A stretch of DNA of 64,000 nucleotides from Pseudooceanicola nanhaiensis DSM 18065. Lineage in GTDB: Bacteria; Pseudomonadota; Alphaproteobacteria; Rhodobacterales; Rhodobacteraceae. Below, in pieces: positions 7,456 to 14,964 of this stretch. The position numbers were made by a program, and so were the translations under genes. Numbering within the stretch: position 1 is the first letter of the stretch; every line of letters starts with the position of its first letter. Below the pieces are notes generated by a model. That model saw nothing but the letters and a program-made list of their open reading frames with translations, was not told the origin of the DNA and made no database searches. The stretch spans positions 1,024,288 to 1,088,287 of the forward strand of contig NZ_JHZF01000011.1 in assembly GCF_000688295.1 (NCBI RefSeq). Direction: 5' to 3'.

Positions 7456-8568
7456 TCACCGCCGGGCGAGCGCCGCGTTCAGGACCGAAACGACGGCCTC
7501 GGCCGGCACCTCGGAGGTCACGAAGGCCTGTCCGATCCCGCGCGCGAGGATGAAGCGGAGCTGGCCGTCCACGACCTTCTTGTCCTGCCCCATGAGCGCC
7601 AGAAGCGCCTCGGCATCCGGCAGATCGCCGGGAATGTCGGCGAGCGTGGTCTTCATGCCCATGGCCCGCAGATGCGCCGCGACGCGGGAGGGATCCTCCT
7701 GCGGGCAGAGCCCCAGCTTCGCCGAGAGCTCGAAGGCCAGCAGGCAGCCGATCGCCACGCCCTCGCCGTGCAGCAGCCGGTCGGAATAGCCGGTGGCGGC
7801 CTCGAGCGCGTGGCAGAAGGTGTGGCCGAGGTTCAGCAGCGCCCGGTCGCCCTGCTCGGTCTCGTCACGGGCGACGATCTCGGCCTTCATCTCGCAGGAG
7901 CGGCGCACGGCGCGGATCCGCGCCTGCCGGTCGCCGCGGGCGAGCGCCGGGCCCTCGGCCTCCAGCCAGTCGAAGAAGGCCGCGTCGCCGAGCAGGCCGT
8001 ATTTCACCACCTCGCCGTAGCCGGCGAGGAAATCCCGCTCCGGCAGGGTCGACAGGATCCCGGTATCGCAGAGCACCAGCGCCGGCTGGTGGAAGGCGCC
8101 GACCAGGTTCTTGCCGTGCCGCGTGTTGATCCCGGTCTTGCCGCCGACCGAGCTGTCGACCTGCGCCAGCAGCGAGGTCGGGATCTGCACGAAGCGCACG
8201 CCCCGCCGCAACACGGCCGCCGCAAACCCCGCGAGGTCTCCGATCACCCCGCCGCCAAGTGCGACGACCACGTCGCGGCGTTCGACCTTCTCGTCGAGCA
8301 GCCATTCGACCGCGCGTTCGAACTGCGGCCAGCCCTTCGTCGCCTCGCCCGGCGGCAGGGCCAGCGCCGACATCGCGATGCCCTGCGCCGAAAGCCCCTC
8401 CCGCAGCGTGTCCAGATGCAGCCCCGCCACCGTCTCGTCGGTCAGGACCGCCACCCGCGAGCGATGCAGGTAGGGCGCGATCAGGGCCCCGGCGCGCGGC
8501 AGCAGCCCCTCGCCCACCTGGATGTCATAGGCGCGTTCGGCCAGCTCAACACGGACGGTTTCGATCAT
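7456..8568 (-). CDS. aroB: 3-dehydroquinate synthase
   Basis: This 370-residue NAD+- and metal-dependent enzyme converts DAHP to 3-dehydroquinate, step two of the shikimate pathway. The NAD-binding GGGVIGDLAGFAAAV, SSVGGKTGIN and the metal-ligand region LLHGEGVAIG with NLGHTFCHALE are all present. The length is normal. The start overlaps the aroK stop by four bases (ATGA), indicating translational coupling with shikimate kinase. Confidence 0.97.
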   Translation of the reverse strand: MIETVRVELAERAYDIQVGEGLLPRAGALIAPYLHRSRVAVLTDETVAGLHLDTLREGLSAQGIAMSALALPPGEATKGWPQFERAVEWLLDEKVERRDVVVALGGGVIGDLAGFAAAVLRRGVRFVQIPTSLLAQVDSSVGGKTGINTRHGKNLVGAFHQPALVLCDTGILSTLPERDFLAGYGEVVKYGLLGDAAFFDWLEAEGPALARGDRQARIRAVRRSCEMKAEIVARDETEQGDRALLNLGHTFCHALEAATGYSDRLLHGEGVAIGCLLAFELSAKLGLCPQEDPSRVAAHLRAMGMKTTLADIPGDLPDAEALLALMGQDKKVVDGQLRFILARGIGQAFVTSEVPAEAVVSVLNAALARR

Positions 8569-9116
8569 GTCTTCTCCAGGACGTCGGGCCGGTTCAGCAG
8601 GACCTTCACCACCCGCCGGGCCATGTCGTGCAGCGTGTAGGACGGGTCGGCGCGCACGCGCAGCTCGGCCAGCGCATAGATCGGCACGCGCTTGCGGTAA
8701 AGCTCCGACAGGGTCGCGCGCGGGTTCGGCGTGCGCAGCAACGGCCGCGTGTCGCGGTGGCGCACCCGGCTCCAGAGCAGATCGAGATCGGCATCCAGCC
8801 AGACGGCGACGCCCTTGTCATGGATCTCGGCGCGGTTGGCCTCCTGCATGTAGGCGCCACCCCCGGTCGACAGGATGCCCGGCGCCTCGACCAGCAGCCG
8901 CGAGATCACCTGCGCCTCGCGCTCGCGGAAGAAGGGTTCGCCGTCGCGGGCGAAGATCTCGGGGATGGTCATGTTGGCCGCGTGTTCGATCTCGGCATCC
9001 GAATCGAGGAACGGCACATCGAGGATGTCGGCCAGCACGCGCCCGACGGCGCTCTTGCCTGCCCCCATCATGCCGACCAGCACCACGGTCTTGTTCAGTC
9101 GGTACCCCATGCCCAT
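8565..9116 (-). CDS. aroK: Shikimate kinase
   Basis: This 183-residue P-loop kinase phosphorylates shikimate with ATP. The Walker A motif GMMGAGKSAVGR, the shikimate-binding DSDAEIEHAANMTIPEIF and GGGAYMQ, and the LID region RHRDTRPLL are visible. Two starts are possible, M1 and M3 (9110); the first is used. The gene overlaps aroB by four bases and diverges from the 49-residue membrane protein gene across a 144-base region that should hold promoters for both sides. Confidence 0.96.
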   Translation of the reverse strand: MGMGYRLNKTVVLVGMMGAGKSAVGRVLADILDVPFLDSDAEIEHAANMTIPEIFARDGEPFFREREAQVISRLLVEAPGILSTGGGAYMQEANRAEIHDKGVAVWLDADLDLLWSRVRHRDTRPLLRTPNPRATLSELYRKRVPIYALAELRVRADPSYTLHDMARRVVKVLLNRPDVLEKT

Positions 9117-9260
9117 CCGCTTCGGCTGTCATTCGCTCAAAATCTCGCGCGCGGCCCTGAATGACGTGATCTTGATGAAATTGCCAGTTATAAGAGATGA
9201 AAAAGGAGCCTACGGGACTCCACGAAAAGACAGGCAAGGTTACAGCGGGCAGGCACGGAC

Positions 9261-9410
9261 ATGTTTTTCGTAATACGTTGGCTCTTTTTTCTGGCGGTTC
9301 TGCTGGGCATCGCCCTGATCGCCTACGCCTATATCGGACCATTCTTCGGTGTGGATTTCTCACCGCCGCAAAGCGAAGTCAGGACGCCCGTTACCCTGGA
9401 TGTCGATTAG
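9261..9410 (+). CDS. Small single-pass membrane protein (49 aa), unknown function
   Basis: ATG to TAG gives 49 residues: a short basic start, one strongly hydrophobic segment (about residues 6-27, FLAVLLGIALIAYAYIG) and a polar tail ending SEVRTPVTLDVD. Its stop overlaps the next gene by 11 bases, which supports real translation. I recall a similar tiny protein beside aroK in other Rhodobacteraceae but cannot confirm it here. It may be a membrane anchor for a complex; nothing shows which. Confidence 0.72.
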   Translation: MFFVIRWLFFLAVLLGIALIAYAYIGPFFGVDFSPPQSEVRTPVTLDVD

Positions 9411-10974
9411 ACCTGCAACCTTTGCCCTGATCCCGTTTCTCGCGGTCGCGCAGACCGCGGCGGCCCAAGCCCCCATCTCCGCCATCCAGTGGCTCGACGA
9501 GGTGGATTCGCTCGCGGCCCTCGCGCCGCCGGACCGCCGCACGACCCGGCCGGGCACCTCGCTGCTGACCGAGCCGCCGGTGAGCGACGGTGCCGAGGTG
9601 CCGGACGTGGTGGTCATGCCGCTCGACCGGCCGGCCGACGGACCCGTGGGCCTGATGCCCAAGGGAGTGACCGGCCTTCCGGTCGAGCTCTGGCGCGGCT
9701 CGGATCCCGAACGCGTGGCAGGGATGCTGGCGCGGCTCGATCTCGAGGATCTGCCCGCGATGCAGGCCCTGCTCTATTCGCTCCTGCTGACCGAAGCCCT
9801 GCCGCCGATGGCCGAGGAACAACGCCCCGACATGCTGATCGCCCGGGTCGAGGCGCTGACCGAGCTCGGCGCGGTCGACCCCGCCATGGCGCTCATCGAA
9901 CATGCCGGGCCCGAGCGTCATCCCGATCTCTTCCGCCGCTACTTCGACCTTGCCCTGCTGTCGGGCGACGAGGGCGCGGCCTGCGCCCGCCTCGCCCTGC
10001 GCCCGGACCTGTCGCCCGACTACGCCTCGCGCGTCTATTGCCTCGCCCGGACGGGCGACTGGCAGGCGGCGATGGTGACCTACGGCTCGATGGTCGCGCT
10101 TGGCGAATTCTCCCCCCGGCTCGAGACGCTGCTCCAGCTCTTCCTGGAACCCGAGCTGATCGAGGGCATACCGCCGCTCGCCCCCTCGGCCGAGGTGACG
10201 CCGCTCGTCTTCCGGCTGGAAGAGGCGATCGGCCAGCCGCTCTCCACCACCACCCTGCCCCGCGCCTATGCGATCTCGGACCTGCGCAAGGTCTCGGGCT
10301 GGAAGGCCGAGCTCGAGGCGGTGGAACGTCTCGCCCGGACCGGCGCGGTTTCGGAGGCGCGGCTGATCGGCGTCTACGGCGAACGCAAGCCCGCGGCCTC
10401 GGGGGGCATCTGGGACCGGGTCGCCGCCGTGCAGGCCTTCGACGCGGCGATGGAGGCCCGCGACCCCGAAGAGATCGGCAACACGATCACCGCGGCCTGG
10501 GCCGCGATGCGCGAGGTCGGCCTGCAGGTGCCCTTCGCCCGGCTCTACGGCGAGCGCCTGATCGACATCCCGCTGGCCAGCCGCCCGGCGCAGCGCATCG
10601 CCCTGCGGGTCGCCCTGCTTTCGCCCGCCTACGAGACCGCGGCGCAGCGGATGCCGGCCGAGGGGCGCGAAGAGGCCTTCCTCGTGGCTCTGGCCCGGGG
10701 CCGGACCGAGGGCGTCGCCGCGCCCTCCGCCCGCGCCCGCGCCGTGGCGTCGGGATTCGCGCCCGGCGCACAGCCGATCGACCGCAGCTTCGAGCTGGCC
10801 AGGGAGAACCGGCTGGGCGAGGCGATCCTGCAGGCGATGGAGCTCTATTCCCGCGCCGCGGCCGGCGAATACAAGGACGCCACCCTCGCCTTCGCCACCT
10901 TCCGTTCGGTCGGGCTGGAGGACACGGCCCGGCGCGCGGCGCTGCAGATGCTCATCCTCGACAGGCGGGATTGA
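9400..10974 (+). CDS. Exported helical-repeat (solenoid-like) protein, unknown function
   Basis: The 524-residue product begins with a signal peptide (MSIRPATFALIPFLAVAQ, likely cleavage after AAAQA). The rest is Ala/Leu/Arg-rich and helical in TPR/Sel1-like fashion without a clear consensus repeat. Two cysteines in ACARLALRPD and VYCLARTGDW (about residues 190-215) could form a periplasmic disulfide. The ATG at 9400 is chosen because it overlaps the small upstream gene and leads directly into the signal peptide; the frame opens earlier at 9349. It lies four bases before xerD. The function is not recognised. Confidence 0.75.
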   Translation: MSIRPATFALIPFLAVAQTAAAQAPISAIQWLDEVDSLAALAPPDRRTTRPGTSLLTEPPVSDGAEVPDVVVMPLDRPADGPVGLMPKGVTGLPVELWRGSDPERVAGMLARLDLEDLPAMQALLYSLLLTEALPPMAEEQRPDMLIARVEALTELGAVDPAMALIEHAGPERHPDLFRRYFDLALLSGDEGAACARLALRPDLSPDYASRVYCLARTGDWQAAMVTYGSMVALGEFSPRLETLLQLFLEPELIEGIPPLAPSAEVTPLVFRLEEAIGQPLSTTTLPRAYAISDLRKVSGWKAELEAVERLARTGAVSEARLIGVYGERKPAASGGIWDRVAAVQAFDAAMEARDPEEIGNTITAAWAAMREVGLQVPFARLYGERLIDIPLASRPAQRIALRVALLSPAYETAAQRMPAEGREEAFLVALARGRTEGVAAPSARARAVASGFAPGAQPIDRSFELARENRLGEAILQAMELYSRAAAGEYKDATLAFATFRSVGLEDTARRAALQMLILDRRD

Positions 10975-10978
10975 GCCC

Positions 10979-11911
10979 GTGGCCGACACCCGCTGGATCT
11001 CGGCTTTCCTCGAGGCGCAGGCCGCCGAGCTCGGGGCCGCCCAGAACACCCTGCTGGCCTACGGGCGCGACCTGAAGGATGTCTCGGCCTGGCTCGCCGG
11101 GCGCGACCGCGATTTCGCGACCGCCGCGCGCGGGGACGTGGAGGCCTACCTCGTCCACTGCGACGCGCAGGGCTTTTCGCGCGCCACGCGGGCGCGGCGG
11201 CTTTCGGCGATCAAGCAGCTCTACCGCTTCGCCTTCGACGAGGGCTGGCGCGCGGACAATCCGGCGATCCAGATCCGCGGCCCCGGGCGCGACAAGCGGC
11301 TGCCGAAGACGCTCACCGTGGAAGAGGTCGACCGCCTGATCGCCGCCGCGCACGACACCGGCCGGACGCCGGCCGACCGGGTGCGCAACACCTGCCTCGT
11401 GGAGCTGCTCTACGCGACCGGGATGCGGGTGACGGAGCTGGTCTCGCTGCCCGTATCGGCCGTCCGTGGCGATCCCCGGATGCTGCTGATCCGCGGCAAG
11501 GGCGGCAAGGAGCGGATGGTGCCGCTCTCGGCGCCTGCGCGCGAGGCGATGACCGCGTGGCTGGCCCTCCGCGACACCGAGGAGGAGGCCGCACGGGCGA
11601 AGGGCAAGCCGCCGTCGCGGTTCCTGTTTCCCTCGCGCGGCAAGCTCGGGCACCTGACCCGGAACCGGTTCTACCTGCTGATCAAGGAGATCGCGGTCGC
11701 GGGCGGCGTCTCGCCCGACAAGGTCACGCCGCACACCCTGCGCCATGCCTTCGCCACGCACCTTTTGGCGGGCGGCGCCGATCTGCGCGCGATCCAGACC
11801 CTGCTCGGCCATGCCGACCTGGCCACGACCGAGATATACACCCATGTCCTCGACGCGCGGCTCAAGGAACTGGTGGAAGAGCATCATCCGCTGATGAAAG
11901 CCCGCGACTGA
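10979..11911 (+). CDS. xerD: Site-specific tyrosine recombinase XerD
   Basis: This 310-residue recombinase acts with XerC at dif to resolve chromosome dimers. The N-terminal SAM-like core-binding domain covers about residues 1-95. The catalytic set is complete: R150 (ATGMRVTEL), K174 (RGKGGKER), H252 and R255 (HTLRHAFATH), H278 (LLGHAD) and the nucleophile Y287 (EIYTHV). Translation likely starts at GTG four bases after the previous stop. It is embedded in housekeeping genes with no attachment sites or phage genes nearby, so it is a chromosomal Xer protein. Confidence 0.93.
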   Translation: MADTRWISAFLEAQAAELGAAQNTLLAYGRDLKDVSAWLAGRDRDFATAARGDVEAYLVHCDAQGFSRATRARRLSAIKQLYRFAFDEGWRADNPAIQIRGPGRDKRLPKTLTVEEVDRLIAAAHDTGRTPADRVRNTCLVELLYATGMRVTELVSLPVSAVRGDPRMLLIRGKGGKERMVPLSAPAREAMTAWLALRDTEEEAARAKGKPPSRFLFPSRGKLGHLTRNRFYLLIKEIAVAGGVSPDKVTPHTLRHAFATHLLAGGADLRAIQTLLGHADLATTEIYTHVLDARLKELVEEHHPLMKARD

Positions 11912-11957
11912 GCCGCGACATTCCCGACACTGACGCGACGCGGAGGCCGTGCAGATC

Positions 11958-11986
11958 TTGAACGCCGCCCGCCCGCGGCCCATAAC
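11958..11986 (+). promoter_or_regulatory. Candidate promoter of the CorC/HlyC-type gene
   Basis: TTGAAC and CATAAC are separated by 17 bases, ending 33 bases before the next ATG. It is the only good housekeeping-type match in the 108-base gap after xerD. Confidence 0.5.
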
Positions 11987-12019
11987 CTGAGCATCCCACC
12001 CCTCATCGACGGACCGAAA

Positions 12020-13330
12020 ATGGAAGACGCCAGCACGATCTACGACGCAGCCTTCTGGAGCTTCGCAGGCGCGATCCTTCTGCTGCTGGTGCTGTCGGCC
12101 TTCTTCTCGGGCTCCGAGACGGCTCTGACCGCGGCCTCGCGCGGCAAGCTCAAGGCCCAGGCCGACAAGGGCTCCAAGGGCGCCGAGCGCGCCCTTGTCA
12201 TCACCGAGGACAACGAGCGGCTGATCGGCTCGGTCCTGTTGGGCAACAACCTCGTCAACATCCTCGCCACCTCGCTGGCGACCGCGCTCTTCACCCGGGC
12301 CTTCGGCGAGGGCGGCGTGGCGCTGGCCACGCTGGTGATGACCCTCCTCGTGCTGATCTTCGCCGAGGTGCTGCCGAAGACCTACGCGATCACCAATGCC
12401 GAGACCGCGGCGGGACTCGTCTCGGCCCCGATCAAGATCGTCATCACCGTCTTCGCCCCGGTCGTGACCGCGGTGCGCGCCTTCGTGCGCCTGGTGCTGC
12501 GGCTCTTCGGCATCCGCACCGACCCCGAGGCCAATGTGCTGGCCGTCCGCGAGGAGATCGCGGGCGCGCTGAACCTCGGCCATTCCGAGGGCGTGGTCGA
12601 GAAGGAAGACCGCGACCGGATCCTCGGCGCGCTCGATCTGGGCGACCGGACGGTCGAGGAGATCATGCTCCACCGTTCGCGAATCGAGATGATCAACGCG
12701 GCCGATGCGCCCGAGGACATCCTGGCCCAGTGCCTCGAGAGCAACCACACGCGCCTGCCGGTCTACGCCGACGATCCCGAGAACATCACCGGCGTGATCC
12801 ACGCCAAGGACCTGCTGCGCTACATCCACAAGCTCTCGATCGGGAGCGGCCGGACGCCGGATGCCGCGATGCGCGACTTCAACCTGTCCGACGTCGCGAT
12901 GGCCCCCTATTTCGTGCCCGAGACGACGACGCTGGACGAACAGATGCGGCAGTTCCTGCGGATGCGGTCGCATTTCGCGCTGGTCGTGGACGAATACGGC
13001 TCGCTTCAGGGCCTGATCACCCTCGAGGACATCCTCGAGGAGATCGTGGGCGAGATCACCGACGAATTCGACCCGGCCGCCGACCTGCAGGTGCGCCGCG
13101 GCGAGGACGGGCAGTTCCTGGTGGACGGCGCGATGACGATCCGCGACCTGAACCGCGCGATGGACTGGACGCTGCCGGACATCGAGGCGAACACGGTGGC
13201 GGGGCTCGTGATCCACGAGGCGCAGACGATCCCGACCACCGGCCAGGTCTTTTCCTTCCACGGCTTCCGGTTCGAGGTGGTGGCGCGGAAGGACAACCGG
13301 CTCACCCGGCTGAAGATCCGGCCGCTCTGA
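12020..13330 (+). CDS. HlyC/CorC (CNNM) family membrane transporter with CBS domains
   Basis: This 436-residue protein has an N-terminal CNNM membrane domain of about three to four segments (residues 10-165, with FFSGSETALTAAS and GNNLVNILATSLAT), a CBS pair (about 200-340, including LEDILEEIVGEITDEFD) and a C-terminal CorC_HlyC domain. Family members are linked to Mg2+/Co2+ efflux and membrane stress. The N-terminal membrane part separates it from the soluble CorC/YbeX form. It is convergent with ntrX. Confidence 0.9.
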   Translation: MEDASTIYDAAFWSFAGAILLLLVLSAFFSGSETALTAASRGKLKAQADKGSKGAERALVITEDNERLIGSVLLGNNLVNILATSLATALFTRAFGEGGVALATLVMTLLVLIFAEVLPKTYAITNAETAAGLVSAPIKIVITVFAPVVTAVRAFVRLVLRLFGIRTDPEANVLAVREEIAGALNLGHSEGVVEKEDRDRILGALDLGDRTVEEIMLHRSRIEMINAADAPEDILAQCLESNHTRLPVYADDPENITGVIHAKDLLRYIHKLSIGSGRTPDAAMRDFNLSDVAMAPYFVPETTTLDEQMRQFLRMRSHFALVVDEYGSLQGLITLEDILEEIVGEITDEFDPAADLQVRRGEDGQFLVDGAMTIRDLNRAMDWTLPDIEANTVAGLVIHEAQTIPTTGQVFSFHGFRFEVVARKDNRLTRLKIRPL

Positions 13331-13437
13331 GCCTGCGGGCGGGCCTGTTCCGGCCCGGGGCCGGATGTCGGGCTGCTGCCGGCGCGGGCGGCGGTCCGCT
13401 TCGAGCTTCGGATGTCCGTGCCAATGGCGGTTGCGGA

Positions 13438-13500
13438 GGGGGCGCTGCCCCCGTCGGGCCGCTGGCCCGACTCCCCCGGAGTATTTCCGGAAAGATGAAG
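13438..13500. repeat. Twin-hairpin intergenic element of Rhodobacterales type
   Basis: Two adjacent hairpins each have a GCT loop: a 6-bp stem GGGGGC/GCCCCC (13438-13452) and an 8-bp stem GTCGGGCC/GGCCCGAC (13453-13471). They are followed by a C-rich run and CGGAGTATTTCCGGAAAGATGAAG split across 13476-13500. I recall very similar units between genes across Rhodobacteraceae. It sits between two converging genes and may act as a terminator or processing element. Only one copy lies in this window. Confidence 0.6.
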
Positions 13501-13509
13501 CGGGGACCT

Positions 13510-13533
13510 GCGCCCGGGCGGCACGCCGGGCGC
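13510..13533 (-). terminator. G+C hairpin after ntrX, possible terminator
   Basis: A perfect 8-bp stem GCGCCCGG/CCGGGCGC with an 8-base loop lies 16 bases after the ntrX stop. It lacks a T-tract, so efficiency is uncertain. Confidence 0.45.
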
Positions 13534-13548
13534 AGCGGGTCCGGGCGG

Positions 13549-14964
13549 TTACTCGGCGGCCTCGTGCATCTCGTCGTCGACATGGGCGATCCGGGCGCCG
13601 GACTTCGACGTGGTGACCACGTTCAGCGACTTGAGCTTGCGGTGCAGCGCCGAGCGCTCCATGCCGACGAATTGCGCGGTGCGCGAGATGTTGCCGCCGA
13701 AGCGGTTGATCTGGGTGAGCAGGTATTCCCGCTCGAAAGCCTCGCGCGCCTCGCGGAGCGGCATGGTCGCCAGCGCGCCGGCCAGGACCACGCGGCCTTC
13801 GCTGTCGCCCTTCTCCTCCTCCTTCGGCACCTCGTCGACGCCGATCTCGTCCCGCGCCTCGCCCAGGATCAGCACCCGCTCGATCACGTTGCGCAGCTGG
13901 CGGACGTTGCCGGGCCAGTTCATCGTCTGCATCAGAGCCGCGGCCTCTTCGGAGAGCACCCGTTTCGGCAGGCCCTGCGAGGCGTGCAGTTCCTCGATGA
14001 AATGCTCGGAGAGCAGGGGGATGTCCTCGCGCCGGTCCGACAGGCTCGGGACCGCGATCGGCACCACGTTGAGCCGGTGATAGAGCTCTTCGCGGAAGGT
14101 GCCGGAGGCGATCTCGTCCTCGAGCACGCGGGCGGTGGAGGAGATGACGCGCAGGTCGACCCGCACCTTGTCGGTGCCGCCGATCCGCGTGAAGGTCTGG
14201 TCCACCAGCACCCGCAGCAGGCGCGACTGGGTGCCGAGCGGCATGTCCGCCACCTCGTCGAAATAGATCACCCCGCCGTGCGCCTCTTCCAGGAGCCCCT
14301 TCTCGACCCCGCGCTCGGGCGTCTCGCGGCCGAAGAGCACCTGTTCCATCCGGTCCGGGTCGATCGAGGCGCAGGGCACCACGACGAAGGGCGCGGTCGC
14401 GCGGCTGGAATGGGCATGGACGTAGCGCGCCGCCACCTCCTTGCCGGAGCCGGCGGGGCCGGTGAACATCACCCGCCCGTTCGACTTGGTGACCTTCTCG
14501 AGCTGGCCCACCATCGTGCGGAAGGCCGCGGAATTGCCGATCATCTCGGCGCTGACATTGTCCTTGCGCTTGAGCTGGTTGTTCTCGCGCCGGAGCCGCG
14601 AGGCCTCCATCGCGCGGCGGATCACCACGAGCAGCTGGTCGATGTTGAACGGCTTCTCGATGAAGTCGTAGGCGCCCTGCTTGATCGCGGCGACGGCGAT
14701 CTCGATGTTGCCGTGACCCGAGATGATCACCACCGGCACGTCCGGGTTGTTCCGCTTCACGTGCTTGAGGATGTCGATCCCGTCCATCTTGCTGTCCTTC
14801 AGCCAGATGTCGAGGATCATCAGCCCGGGCGGTTCGCTGTTCAGCTCGGCCATGCATTCGTCCGACCCGCCTGCCAGTCGCGTCGTCAGGCCTTCGTCTT
14901 CCAGAATGTCCGAGATCAACTCGCGGATGTCGCGCTCGTCGTCTACAATCAGAATGTCACTCAT
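13549..14964 (-). CDS. ntrX: Nitrogen regulation response regulator NtrX
   Basis: This 471-residue regulator has a receiver domain (phospho-acceptor D52 in LMILDIWL), an AAA+ domain (about residues 140-370; Walker A TGPAGSGKE, Walker B GGVIYFDEVAD) and a Fis-type helix-turn-helix (about 420-455, GGNISRTAQFVGMERSALHRK). The sigma-54 contact loop GAFTGA is missing; the place reads LFGRETPERGVEKG. The ATG at 14964 with GAGAGG upstream is preferred over one seven codons earlier, and it overlaps the ntrY stop by 8 bases. NtrYX controls nitrogen, redox and envelope functions in alphaproteobacteria. Confidence 0.94.
   Translation of the reverse strand: MSDILIVDDERDIRELISDILEDEGLTTRLAGGSDECMAELNSEPPGLMILDIWLKDSKMDGIDILKHVKRNNPDVPVVIISGHGNIEIAVAAIKQGAYDFIEKPFNIDQLLVVIRRAMEASRLRRENNQLKRKDNVSAEMIGNSAAFRTMVGQLEKVTKSNGRVMFTGPAGSGKEVAARYVHAHSSRATAPFVVVPCASIDPDRMEQVLFGRETPERGVEKGLLEEAHGGVIYFDEVADMPLGTQSRLLRVLVDQTFTRIGGTDKVRVDLRVISSTARVLEDEIASGTFREELYHRLNVVPIAVPSLSDRREDIPLLSEHFIEELHASQGLPKRVLSEEAAALMQTMNWPGNVRQLRNVIERVLILGEARDEIGVDEVPKEEEKGDSEGRVVLAGALATMPLREAREAFEREYLLTQINRFGGNISRTAQFVGMERSALHRKLKSLNVVTTSKSGARIAHVDDEMHEAAE

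Noticed and set aside
10979-11911. Tyrosine recombinase as a sign of an integrated mobile element
   Set aside because: Its sequence and housekeeping context fit XerD; no attachment repeats, tRNA or phage genes are nearby.
10952-14857. A 1301-codon minus-strand reading frame across xerD, the CorC-type gene and ntrX
   Set aside because: Its Arg/Gly/Ala-rich translation without domains lies antisense or out of frame to well-recognised genes; long shadow frames are expected at this G+C content.
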